A stretch of 64,000 bases of DNA. Source: Lactuca virosa (Eukaryota; Streptophyta; Magnoliopsida; Asterales; Asteraceae). The notes beneath the pieces were generated by a model, which was not told where the DNA came from, did no database searches, and saw only the letters and a list, made by a program, of their open reading frames with translations. Position numbers and translations under genes: made by a program. The DNA lies in assembly GCA_928212115.1 (NCBI GenBank), contig CAKMRJ010003334.1, forward strand, positions 32,576,740 through 32,640,739, given 5' to 3'. Shown one piece after another: positions 1-11,265 of this stretch. How positions within the stretch are numbered: the stretch's first letter is position 1; each line of letters opens with the position of its first letter.

Positions 1-603
1 TATATTAATAAGGTTATTTAATTAGTATTGATCAAGAATTAATTTGGAATTAATTAAGTGATCAAAAGGAGACTAATTAAATATATGGGTTGATTGTGTA
101 AATCATTCATTCTTATATATGTGGGCTTGTGATCCAAGATTCCTTATGTTGGACTAAGTCCATGGGGTGACCCATGGATACTCCATGGAGGTTAAAATCC
201 ATGGAGCATAAGGAATGGGTAAAGTTATGAGTTACATGGTGTAACCCTAATAGCCACCATATAAAAGAATCTCATGGCTCAAGAAATCGTGCACTAATGT
301 GTGAGTGTGAGGGCTAGACGATTTCAAGGAGTGTTCAAGTTTCTCTCAAGTTATTCCAAGTGTATTTGGTGTTGTGTGAACCATCTGAGGTGTCACACTT
401 GGGGCACTAGGCACTCAAGCTTCATGAAGACATTCTACATCAAAGAGGTATGTATTCTATCTTGTTATATTTATTATTTTGTATTCTAGATTAGGATAAT
501 ACCTTGGATGTTCATAATTGTATGTATAATAGAGAAAACATAGATCCAAGGTATTTAGGGTTGCATGTACACTTAGGAGTGTCAGAATGCGCAAAACCCA
601 ACA
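1..603 (+). mobile_element. 3' part of a Ty1/copia LTR, cut by the window start
   Basis: The sequence resembles the LTR at 39402-40169: the AT-rich stretch around 20-80, a TATAAAAG box at 260-267, and the tail with 'ttgcatgtac acttaggagt' ending in CCCAACA at 603. It stops exactly where minus-strand gypsy leader sequence begins at 604, so a copia element or solo LTR inserted into that gypsy element. The 5-bp flank on the right is ATAAC; its partner lies outside the window. Whether this is a solo LTR or a 3' LTR cannot be decided here. Confidence 0.8.
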
Positions 604-782
604 ATAACTGTATGGTATTTTGGGGTCTACTTACTGGCTCCGGCTGATCGTACATCCTGCATCCTCATTTACTTATTTTGAAAACCATTTTAGAAATCAT
701 TTTGAAAACCTTTCCTTGATTTGAGACTAGATTCACACGCATGTTCCTCCAATTCACTCAAACCAAGGCTCTGATACCAACT
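604..782 (-). mobile_element. Ty3/gypsy untranslated leader with primer-binding site (minus strand)
   Basis: On the minus strand this reads LTR end, 3-bp spacer, then TGGTATCAGAGCC (767-779), complementary to the 3' end of plant initiator-Met tRNA. The rest matches the leader at 13161-13340. The internal region ends at 604, where a copia LTR interrupts it, so no gag or pol of this element is visible. Confidence 0.85.
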
Positions 783-2787
783 TGTAACACCCATAAAATT
801 CAAGCCAATTTAAACTTTAAAAACATTGCAAATCCATTAACTATTACAAAACTTGTTTTCAAAATGTATCATATTAGAGTATCCCAGAAACAAAGTCATA
901 AAAAGTGAGGAGCTGTACGATCACGCCTTTGCCTTGCCACGATCCCCTGATGTACCTGAAACAATAAACTGAAACTGTAAACCCGAAAGCTTAGTGAGTT
1001 ACCCCCAAAATACCGTTACACATACAGTCCACATAACCGTGTCAGCAACATCATAACATAACAAACTGAACAGCATGTAACGGGTCCACAGCTTTACAGA
1101 CTGGATTACCCCTGGTCCCACAGTGTGAGTCTGGATTGCCTTCCGGGCCCACATCTCACATCTGCATTGCCATCGAGCCCACAGTACGAGTCTCCCTTAG
1201 CCCGTATCTGGAATGCTCCTAGGGTTTGTTGGTTACCGCACGGAGCAGTACAACCTCAACCCATCCCACATAGCATATAAATCATATAACATAACTACTG
1301 AGCATGCAATAACCATATAACATCACCGGTAGTCCTACAGATCTACCTAACTGGCATAACCACTAGCATGCGACACTAACTCATAAAGCATGCAATAATT
1401 ATATAACATCACCGGTAGTCCTACAGATCTACCTAACTGGCATAACCACTAGCATGCAACACTAACTCATAATCAACATAACCACTGCTAGGATAACATA
1501 TCCAATGGGCCGGCCTTGGTGCCTTAGACCCCTTAGTATATTGAGGATAACTCACCTTGCGACTGCCGACTGGAAATAGAAAGCTCAACTCTCGAATCAC
1601 CGCCACGAACCCCACCACCTATACCCAACACATCATAAGGTTTATAAATTCCTGAATACCCCAAAAGTCAACTGGTCAACCCTTGGTCAAAGTCAAAGTC
1701 AACTGTCAAGGTCAACAGTCCATGTTGACCTCAACTCGTCGAGTACCCTCCGCTACTCGCTGAGTTTCTTGCAATACTTGTCTGCTCGCCGAGTCACCAG
1801 AGTGACTCGTCGAGTTCCTAAGGCTCGTGGTAGAAACTCCACGGCTACTCGTCGGGTTTCCTTCATGCACTCGACAAGTCCACATGTATCCATTAATTGG
1901 GAAACCCTAACTGACTCGCCGAGTTGTTCATCCAACTCTTCGAGTCTACGACAATCTTCATCGGGCTCGCCGAGTTGTTCATCCAACTCGTCGGGTCGAT
2001 ACCCATCTTCATATGACTCGCCGAGTAGACCATGCGACTCGCTGAGTCCCTTCTGTTCTTCAACCATACAGACACTTTTTAAGCCATGCCAAGGCTCCAA
2101 AATGCAGATCCAACTTCCTTAGGCATGCTTATCACGTAAAGTTGCAAACTTTACGTGCATGCAAGGCTTTTAAGACCCTAAAATAACAAAACTAAGCTTG
2201 CAATGAAGTTACACACTTGAGGGAAGCCTCATCCTAGGCAAGGCTGATGACTTTATGAATCTAGAGGTCAAGGGGAGTCCAGATCTGAAGTTACAACTTC
2301 AGATCTTGGCTTAAGCACAAGAAACCTTTCTTAAAATTCATGCAAAAGAGGTTAAAAGAGAGACGATCCAAAGAAGCAGCTTAATACCTTCCCGAGAGTG
2401 ACAACTGATGAATCTCTTAGCTCCCCACGAGTTCCTATCCTTGATTTCCTTGCTTCCCAAAGTGTTTTCTCCTCCAAAGTTCCTCCTCCAAGCTTGAACA
2501 CACCAAAAGAACACACACACTCGATTTAGGGTCTGAGAGGGACAAGAAGCACTAAAGGGGAGTCTAGGGGAGGCCAATGATCCTTTAAATAGGGTGCAAT
2601 GCCCAGGGATATAGGGTTTCATCTGCCAGCTCCTACTCGTCGAGTCCCTTCTTGGACTCGGCGAGTAGGTCACTAAAATGCGTGGACCAACCCGCTGCTA
2701 CTCGACGAGTAGGGCAACCAACTCGTCGAGTAGACCCAAAGACAAAGAAGGATTTATACCAAAATTCAATACCTGAGAATCGGGGCG
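783..2787 (-). repeat. Ty3/gypsy LTR, minus strand, outer end lost
   Basis: Read on the minus strand, the LTR ends at 783 with GGGTGTTACA beside the primer-binding site. It contains ACTCG-N-CGAGT palindromes at about 1735-2060 and 2637-2735, a TATA-type box (reverse of tttaaatagggtgc near 2585-2600), the CACGTAAAGTT hairpin at 2133-2157, and the splice-like pair GTGAGT (GT at 1555-1554) and TTTCAG (ending at 956). It resembles the LTRs at 11266 and 38102. The outer TGTAACATCCC end is missing: the sequence breaks after 'cggggcg' at 2787 and runs into a copied patch. Both strands show open frames here, but these follow from the palindromic repeats and are not genes. Confidence 0.85.
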
Positions 2788-2824
2788 ATTAGGTCACTAA
2801 AATACGTGGACCAACCGCTGCTAC
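2788..2824. repeat. 35-bp copied patch at the LTR/transposase junction
   Basis: The stretch 'taggtcactaaaatacgtgg...' at 2790-2824 repeats 2666-2701 with only a couple of differences, about 124 bp downstream in direct orientation. It lies exactly at the truncated LTR end, as expected of templated end-joining at a double-strand break. Confidence 0.7.
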
Positions 2825-2829
2825 AATAA

Positions 2830-4126
2830 CGTATTTCTGAAACCGCCAAGGTCAGAGTTCACGTTCACGGCTTCGAACAAGAAGACCTCCGTTGAGGAGA
2901 AATCGCGAAACTGACACAATCGTCTTATAGAAGAATATTTTGCAAATGACATTGTCTATGCTGAAAAGTTTCGTCGGCGATTCTACATGAGGAAAAAGTT
3001 ATTTTTACGTATTGTTGGCGATTTAGAAGGCCGGTCTTCATATTTTCAAAGGAAGTGGGATGTGAGACGCATAAAATGTGTTTTTCCAATTAAAAAATGA
3101 ACAACTGCAATTCGTCAGTTAGCATACGGCATGGGAGTAGATAATAGGGACGAATATTTGAGGATGTCTGAGTGTACCACATGGTATAATGTGTACAAGT
3201 TCGTGAAAGCTATTACTCTGGTTTACAGGCAATGATATTTGTGCAAACCAACCATCAACGTTGTCCACCAATTATACCTGGTGAATGAAACAAAGCATGG
3301 GTTCCTGGGAATGCTAGGTAGTATCGATTGCATGCACTGGTCTTGGGCATTGTGCCCCAACGCATGGTGTGGTTAATACATGTGAGGCGATCATTGAGAG
3401 CCACCGATTGTTCTAGAAGCAATCACATCACATGATCTTTGGATATGATATGCATTCTTTGGTCCAGCTGGTCGAAATAACGACATCAATATTCTAGACC
3501 AATTGCGGGTATTCAACGACATCTACCTTGGAAAGTCGCACAAGGTACCGTTTGAAGCAAACGTGATAACATATAAGTGCGATTACTATCTTACTGATGG
3601 GATATATCCTACTTTGTTTGTTTTTTATGAAATCATTTACATGTCCGAACAACGAAAAAAGAAAAAAGTTTAAGCAGACACAAGAGTGAGTTAGGAAAGA
3701 CGTGGAGCGAACATTTGGTGTACTCAAGGGGCGTTGGCAAGTACTACAATTCGGGGCACGATCATATGAAGTGAAAAGGTTGCAACACATAATGCACACA
3801 TGCATCATATTATATAATATGATTCTAGAAGATGAAAGAAGAGCGATATGTCGATACAACGAAAACGAAGTTTTGCCAAACGTCGAAGGAGTAGTTGCTG
3901 GTACGCAAGAGTATATGGAAAAATAGAAGATAAGTACATGATTGTGACATTCATCACTCCCTTCGTGGGGATTTGGTGGAACACTGTTACAGGGCTCACA
4001 TACAACCCCAAGTAGTGTATTGACATGCTAATTTGTTTGACGAATCAGATGAAGATTCAGATATGTTCGTCTAGTACTCGGTCGAGGATTTGGATGACGA
4101 TAACGAGGACGACGATTCAGAGTGAC
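2830..4126 (+). pseudogene. Decayed PIF/Harbinger (DDE_Tnp_4, HARBI1-like) transposase
   Basis: Translated fragments follow the plant Harbinger transposase order: RRFYMRKKLFLRIVGDLEG (about 2967-3030), RQLAYGMGVDNRDEYLRMSE (about 3117-3175), FLGMLGSIDCMHWSWALCPN (about 3301-3360), then HDLW and FGPAGRNNDINILDQ-like segments (about 3430-3500), and ERTFGVLKGRWQVL (about 3704-3745). An acidic tail ends at a TGA near 4126. The GSIDCMHW block normally carries a catalytic Asp, still present. The frame is broken repeatedly, for example by a TGA after the VFPIKK segment near 3100 and by stops around 3240 and 3670, so no functional nuclease can be made. In intact elements this nuclease works with a separate Myb-like partner; I see none here. 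Terminal inverted repeats and the 3-bp TSD could not be placed. Confidence 0.85.
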
Positions 4127-5366
4127 ATATTTTTTTTTTCTAGATTCATATATTATGTAATTTTTAATTATGTTTTCGAGGTTTTATTATGTAATTTTTA
4201 TTTTTAAGTAATGCAATATTTCTATTTTTATTAATTTTTATGTTTATTAATCTAATTAATTTATTTATTTTGTGAATTATAAACTTTAAAGTTAAATTAT
4301 TTTTATTTAAAGAAAAATAAATGTGAAAGATAGTGTTTTCTGTCTTTTAGTAAGTGAAAGGTGAGTGAGTGGAAAACTAACGTGATACTTAAAAATTGAG
4401 TGCTGAAAGATAAGTAAACCCTCTAGTCTAATAAAAATTGATGTAAAAATTAAATACATCAAGAAAAATATACAATAACCAATACATCTTCTTCTTCTAT
4501 TTATTTATTTATAATATTTGTCAAACTAAAAATAAATGATATATTCACCCATGGGCGTACCCCATCGAACCATATCAAAATCTCTTGGCCAACATGTTGT
4601 GGGAGTGACGATCCAGTGAAATTCTTATTTTTAGGTGTTTCCTAAGTATTTTGTAATTTAGGTGTTTTTTTTAGATAAAATGTCTGCAGTCTGCAGACCA
4701 TATATACAGACCTCTGCAGTAAAAGAGGTGAACTAAATGTCTGTAGCCTGAAAGAAGAAAATTGTTTGTTTTTTAATATCTGCATACTGCTAAAATAAAC
4801 TAAAATCTAAATAAACTCATTTTTATTAAACTTAAAAGTTTTTCAATACTTTTATGACTTTATTATAGATAATTAACACATCTTGAATTCTTGATCAAAT
4901 TTTATGTTTTATTGTATAAAAAGCGAATAAAATGGTACGAATTAACGATAAAAACCAATAAGTTTTAGTCACAAAGTTATGCCTAAATACTGTAATTAGG
5001 GATCAAAGAATTTGACACATAAAATGGATGTAAATAAATTTCGATTTTAAAATGAAATTTCAAAATTTTCATTTTACCTTTTTAGTTCAATCAAATAAAA
5101 ACTTACCATAAATATTTTTCGTAATAAATGGCTAATATTGCATGAAATTATGTTTTATAAAATTTGGCACAAAAAAGTGTAAAACAATATTAAGATATTT
5201 TTTTTTCATATCTATATAAACAACTCCAACAACCATTATTGTAATTAAATGTTTATTTATAAATTTGTCATAAAGATCATGCTTGTGTCGTCGAACCTTT
5301 TTTTCTTGTAGTATTACAACTTTAAAAAAAAATTGTTTATCATAGATTAAGTTGGAATAAATCTAA
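4127..5366. other. AT-rich intergenic DNA with a MITE-like fragment
   Basis: No supported gene. The part at about 4660-4800 has 'ctgcagtctgcagac' and 'ttgtttgttttttaa' motifs that recur near both ends of the Tourist-like element at 5367-6219 and at 6260-6462, so it is probably a broken relative. The segment directly after 4126 may be the 3' flank of the Harbinger relic. Confidence 0.5.
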
Positions 5367-5825
5367 GGTGTTGTTTGTTTTTTTTAAAAAAACATATTCA
5401 AACCACATTTTGCTACGCGGCGCAACACACGCGCAATACTTTCTCTCTCGCAGCTGTTTGTTTTTTAGAAAGCTTCAGACTACAAAACATCTGCGCGTGT
5501 GCTACGTGACACAATACTTGACTTGCCTCTTCAAACATTTTCAGCTTTCATTTTTTCCAAGTGTTTTTTTTTAGAAATTTTGTATAACTTATTTTTTTTT
5601 TAAACTTTTATTTTTTTTTAAACTTTGATTTATTAAACTTTTATTTATAGATTTGATACAATTTCTTTTTATAGTTTCCATAAAATTTTTTAACTTGATT
5701 TAAAAAAAAACTTTGATATTTTTAATTTTTTTACTGTTTCTGTTAATAATATTTTCAGTTTCAGTTGCATCTTTTTAACGTGTATTGTAATTTTTTACAA
5801 ATTTTGTAGACATCGTTTCCAATAC

Positions 5826-5867
<42 letters not shown>

Positions 5868-6219
5868 TTTTATGTTTTTTACAATTAGTTTTTTTCTAGA
5901 ATAAAACTACTGACTTCTTTTATATTTTTTAAAGTTTTTTTTTAAAATTTTTTAAATTTTGTTTTTTTACATGTTCTTTTTAGTATTTTTTCAATGTTTT
6001 AATACTAGAATTATTAAAATTTCGGTGTTGAGAACTATTTTCAGTTTATAAAATTAGTTTATTTAAATTTCAGCTTACTGCAGCAGTCTGTAGATGTTAA
6101 AAAACAAATATGCTTCTTATTATAGGCTGCAGCCGTTTCTTCCATCTCTCTGTTACAGAGGATTGCAGAGGTGGTCCGCAGACTTTATGAAATTTCTCTT
6201 CGAAAAAACAAACAACACC
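5367..6219. mobile_element. Tourist-like (PIF/Harbinger-type) non-autonomous element
   Basis: The ends form terminal inverted repeats: GGTGTTGTTTGTTTTTT at 5367 and its exact reverse complement ending at 6219. Both sides are flanked by TAA (5364-5366 and 6220-6222), the TWA target duplication typical of PIF/Harbinger elements. The 853-bp body is extremely T-rich, has a (TTA)n tract and no coding capacity. Mobilisation would need a Harbinger transposase; the only one in the window (2830-4126) is dead. Confidence 0.75.
5827..5867. repeat. (TTA)n microsatellite inside the Tourist-like element
   Basis: About 13 uninterrupted TTA units, internal to the element at 5367-6219. Confidence 0.9.
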
Positions 6220-7993
6220 TAAGTTATAAAAAAGTTAATAAAAAACAAAGATGTATGAGTTTTTTTAGGCTAGAAGATGTCTGAAGAGGTTAGAAGACTC
6301 TGGTCCATGTCTACGCCAAAAAGAGGAGGCACAAACATTTTTAGGTCTGCAGTCTTCAAAAAACAAGCAGTCTGCGAAGGCAAATGTATGCGAGTGGTCT
6401 GCGCGGCACAGACAGAAGAGACCAAGAATATCTACAGACAAAAAACAAACAACACATTAGTAATTGATAACTATAAAATACATAATTAAACTAAAGGAAA
6501 CAAGGGCGCTATTTATTATATAAATATTAGGCTTTATGAAAAAAAATCATAAAAAAGAGAAATTTATATATTCATAAATTAGACGAATCTCACGTTGCGC
6601 AAAAATATATTTGTCGTTCAAAATAGCGCAAAAATATATTTGTCGTTCAAAATATTTAAGTCATGTTCATTAATTATGAAATAATAATTTTTGTATGTTA
6701 AATTAAAATGTTGACGTAAATCATTGTTATTATCTGTACCATATGATAAAATAGACCATTGTAAAAGTTAACCTTCAAAAAGTATAATACTTATAATGGT
6801 GGGAGCTGACGTTGTTTAATTAGAGATCAATGTATTTTTTAAACTTATAATATATTATTAGTTTGGTATTATAAGTAAGCATGAAAGAGTCAATTAGTTA
6901 AAAAAGTTACATTAACTTATGAGAATCGATAAAAAAAATCCAATTAATATCGTAAAGAAAATTATTCTTTGTAAATCATACTACTTGAATTGCTGTAAGA
7001 TAACATAGGTTTAACATTTATATAAATAAAATAAAATAAAATAAATAATATTTATGATGATTAATTTAATACTTTAATGAATAAACAATATTCAAAATGT
7101 AATGAATAATATTTATGATGATTAATTTATATATGAATAAATAAACATTAAAGAATATAATGAAAATGATGATTAATTTAATATATTAACAAATAAAAAA
7201 AATATGAAGCTAGTAGTGAAAAAAATTCTCTTTTATGCTTATTTAATAAAATATCTTTAATCATGTCATAAATAAAAATTAGTTAATTTCATATCATCAT
7301 AAAAAAAATAAAAAAATTTATCAAACAATATTACATATAAGAAATAAAAATATTTTCCAGTTAGTATTTATATTATACAAATATTTTTTTTAAACTTATT
7401 GTTAATGAAATAACCTTAGTAACATTTAGATGAATTAATGTTTTAATATTATTATAATACTTAAATTTTAAAGCGGAGATACTAATCAACTAACGCTCAA
7501 AAGATATAAATAAAAAATTGATTAATTAGATTGATTTATTTATTTTCTATTACAGCTCTTAAACCTTCTATAAAGATCATTAAACGGCTACAAAAATTAA
7601 TAAAGTTGGTTAATTGCAGCGAAAGATAATTTAATAATAAAGCTCATAAAATTCTTATTAAATATAATTTAGCCTTAAACTATAGCTACTCAAAAACTTT
7701 ATTAACTTATGTCATTCTATTGGTATTTATGATACTTCCTAATAATCTTTATTAGTATTATGTTATAATATGTGAGAAAAATGATTATTTAGTATGTAAA
7801 ATAACGAGAGTTATTATGTAGGAATATACGTCGATATTAAAGTTTGGGAGGTTGATTTGGTTTAATATTTATCATTTTAACTGAGTTTAAAAACTAAAAT
7901 AATGTAAATGATTTTTGTAATGATTAATTAAATATCCTAATAAATAAACACTTGTTAAGCAGTGGTAGAAAAGGCTAGGAACCCATAGTGCAA
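6220..7993. other. AT-rich intergenic DNA with small tandem duplications
   Basis: No gene is supported. A MITE-like fragment spans about 6260-6462; it shares the 'aaaaaacaaacaacac' end with the Tourist-like element but lacks a partner end. A 28-bp unit beginning gcgcaaaaatatattt is duplicated in tandem at about 6597-6653. A unit of roughly 65 bp containing 'atttatgatgattaattta' occurs about three times at 7040-7190, with growing divergence. Confidence 0.6.
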
Positions 7994-8002
7994 TTATTTA
8001 TA

Positions 8003-9297
8003 GGGATAATGACTTAAAAGGGTAACATATTATTCGATTTGTACACATTTGGTCACTGAGTTTTTTTTCGTCCACATTTATCCCTTAAACTTGTTAAACT
8101 GTACACATTCAGTCCTTATGACCTGTTACTCCAGGTTAGCCGGGAAAAATAACTTGATAGGGTAATATATTTTTCATTTTGTACACATTTAGTCCTTAAT
8201 ATTTTTGTACATATTTAGTCCTTAACATTTTTTTTGTTTCAAAATAAGTCATTTTTTTGTACTCATTCAGTACTTATGAATGATTTCTTTAGGTTTTTTT
8301 CACGACATCTTACGTGAGACAATCATTGATGAGGTGCTTGGGTTGTTGATGCTTATGTCCAATGTGATCTCGACTGCTTGGTTGCGTAAGTCTTGTAGTT
8401 TGGCTTAGGTCTTGTATTTTGAACATCGTAACTTCTTCATACGATATCAGATTTTAAGGATCTTTATCCACGTGTTCATTTTTTGAGTATACTAGAACTT
8501 TCATTAAGATTACTTCCGTTAAAATGTAATATATTTTTACTAACGATTTTATAAAAAAAACATACATACATGCATTCATAAAAAACGTATGGACAGGGGA
8601 AGACGCAGTAATACATAGTAGGTGTTGCCGAGATGAAATAGGTGTTGCCGATACATAGAAAATAGGTATAAACGTAAAAAAAAAGCGAAATTTTTTTCAC
8701 TGCATACAGAAAAAACAGGTGTTATCGGTGCAACACCGGCACCATACTAAATCCGCCACCGCGTATGGATATAAAAATTGTAAGTAAAAATATATTATTT
8801 TTTAATGGGAGTAATCTAAATGAAAGTTGTAGTAGACTAAAATACGAATGCATGGATATAAAGATCGTTAAAATCCTAGATCATATGAAGAAGTTATGAC
8901 GTTCAGAACACATGACCTAAGCAACCAAGTAGTTGAGATCGCGATGGATATAAGCATCAAAAGCCCCATACACCTCATTAATGAATGTACCACGTAAGAT
9001 TTCGTGAGAAAAAACTAAAAAATCATTCATAAGTACTGAATGAGTACAAAAAAATGACTTATTTTGCAAAAAAAAAAGGACTAAAATGTGTACAAAAATA
9101 TTAAGGACTAAATGTGTACAAAGTGAGAAATATATTACCCTATTAAGTCATTTTTACCGGGTAACCTAGAGTAGCCGGTCATAAGGACTGAATGTATACA
9201 GTTTAACAAGTTGAAGGGGTAAATGTGGACGAAAAAAAACTCAGTGACCAAATGTGTACAAATCGAAAAATATATTACCCTTTTAAGTCATTATCCC
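8003..9297. mobile_element. Fold-back MULE-like element with 9-bp TSD
   Basis: The flanks TTATTTATA (7994-8002 and 9298-9306) are an exact 9-bp target duplication, the hallmark of Mutator-like elements. The ends begin GGGATAATGACTTAAAAGGG at 8003 and close with its near-complement at 9297. Both arms stay complementary for roughly 500 bp, covering gtacacatttggtcactgag, the acgtgagacaatcattgat region and the cttcatacgatatcagat region, leaving only about 300 bp of loop around 8520-8810. No transposase frame is visible. A transcript would fold into a very long hairpin, a plausible small-RNA source (inference). Confidence 0.85.
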
Positions 9298-10211
9298 TTA
9301 TTTATATTATATATTATATAATAAATTAATTTTAGGTTCCCTTAGTAAAGTTCCTAAGGTTTTTACATAATTGGTCCTTCTATTTTGCTTATTAACCATT
9401 TTGGAATTTCTTTTTTTCGTTTTTTTAACTAAATAAAGTTCAATACATATCGATAGAATTGACCGGTTTTTTCTTGAAGTTGCAATTTCGTCACTTTTTA
9501 TGTTATTTGTATTGGGTCGGTCATTCCTTCTCGATCCTTCTGCACCGCCATTCTTTTCTGATCCATTTACTCATTCCACCGCTTTGAAACTACTCCACGT
9601 CCGTTCAGGTCCAGAGCTACCATTTACGTGGTGTTTTTTCCTCTGAGCTTCTATTGCCCACGCAAGAGATAACACTGACAATATGTTAGCGATTGAATCG
9701 TCTCTCTGCTGCCACCATCAGCATCTGCCACCGCCTCCATCTATCTATCAACATCACCTAATTATATTGGTTACGAATCAGACCCTAAGAACTTGAAGGG
9801 GGTAGTGTTCACTGCGGTTTCACATGCCACGTAGGCTGAAAACGCACTCCACTCCCTCTGGTCTCAGCCCTTTTGACTACTACGTAAGTTCGTTTGCAGT
9901 TACTTTAAGACATAAAAATAACCTTATTTTCGTAATATTAGAATATTGGATTACTCGGTATGCGAAAGTTAGTTTCGAAATCCACGTTAGGGAAGAAGTT
10001 CACTTTACAAAAATAAAAATTAAAAAATAATCAATTTAGAGTACTATTTCGTGTATTATTTTGCCATTAAAAATGTAACATTTAAGGAATTGATAATTGA
10101 TCCCTTTTCTAAAAACTTACTAATTCCAACCCCTTTAATTCTTTAGTCATTTTGACACTTTTGATCATTACAGTGAAAATTTTTACATTTTTTCATAAAA
10201 AACACAAAAAA

Positions 10212-10244
10212 CGGCCCGGGGCGAAGCCCAGGTTTTTCCGCTAG
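10212..10244 (+). other. Helitron-like 3' terminus
   Basis: A GC-rich hairpin (GGGC-gaa-GCCC core, extended by CC/GG across a mismatch, about 10214-10232) is followed after eight bases by CTAG at 10241-10244 and then T. Plant Helitrons end in a short GC hairpin about 10 bp before CTRR and insert between A and T. No matching 5' TC end or RepHel gene was found, so the rest of the element is undefined. Confidence 0.5.
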
Positions 10245-10269
10245 TTGGTAATAAATTACAACGAATATG

Positions 10270-10272
<3 letters not shown>

Positions 10273-10351
<79 letters not shown>
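10273..10351. repeat. (AT)n microsatellite
   Basis: About 39 uninterrupted AT units. It creates a spurious Ile-Tyr frame on the minus strand. Confidence 0.95.
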
Positions 10352-10353
<2 letters not shown>

Positions 10354-11265
10354 TTCAAATATTCTAACTATTTATTATGTGGATATAAGGATTAATGTGG
10401 GTCAATCATTTCAAAAACATAAATAAGGTTAAAATTATAATCTTACATATTAATTAATTTTGGTAATTAAATAAATATTTAATTAATCCCTTTAATTTAG
10501 GCAAAATGGTTTAAAGATTTAAAACTCTAAGCCACATAGGCCTCACCTCCCTCACATAATCTCACCATTGTCTCTTGCTCCCCTTCTCCACCATCCGCAA
10601 TCGTCATTTATCGACATCGACCTAATTTTTTCCTCCTTTCTCTTCACCGTCGCCTACTTCTACCTCCTTCACGCCACACTTATTCATCTCCACCGAATTC
10701 TATTTAGTATTTGTGGGCTATTCGATTGTACTATTGGAGTTTTTGATGCATATTTGAGGCTTCGTTGTCGCACCTTCTGCCTACTTATTTACATCAGTTA
10801 CCAGGTATGCCACAAACGATAATGTTCAAATGCTTATGTAATACCAACATATGAAAAACACTTTTTATTGATATTTTTAATACGTATTTTTATAATATGC
10901 TTTAACTTTAGGGGAACCGATGTTTCTTTTTCGCATTATTATTTTATAGATTTCTAATTTTCTTTTTGGTCTTACTACACATCCACTTTGCGTTCACGTG
11001 TTTGTGTGATTCATGAGTCAAAATGTATCTTTGGTTTTGAACCCTTCAAAGTTGAAACTGAATTCTATGGAATATTATAATATATTAATTTTATATTGGC
11101 GAAGTATCTTTGATTTACTTCATGAGTCAAAATATTGGTTAAGTATCTTTGATTCACGAGTCAAAATGTATCTTTGATTTACTTCAAAACTCAAAAACTA
11201 AATTTATGCTTTCTTTCTCGATTTTATAATAGAACTCAAAAGCTTTAATACAATGGTTTACAATT

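Larger units (their letters stand above)
9307..11260. other. Intergenic DNA, no supported gene
   Basis: Short open frames at 9824-10030 and 10568-10822 have no recognisable domain and biased C/T-rich composition, so I do not call them. The region holds a Helitron-like end (10212-10244), an (AT)n tract and imperfect direct repeats of 'gagtcaaaatgtatctttg' at about 11010-11190. It is the insertion site of the large gypsy element; its TSD CAATT lies at 11261-11265. Confidence 0.6.

Noticed and set aside
301..489. 62-codon frame in the first LTR
   Set aside because: Lies within copia LTR sequence downstream of its TATA box. The equivalent region of the related LTR is not conserved as protein.
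1753..2122. Overlapping open frames of 115 and 117 codons on both strands
   Set aside because: They arise from the palindromic ACTCGNCGAGT repeats, which read open on both strands (repeated EEL/DEQLGE and SPSCSSNSS peptides). No start context or domain.
9400..9850. Possible 5' exon of a gene with C/T-rich sequence
   Set aside because: No long frame, no conserved peptide and no convincing splice sites; left as intergenic.
10143..10358. Ile-Tyr repeat protein on the minus strand
   Set aside because: Translation of an (AT)n microsatellite.
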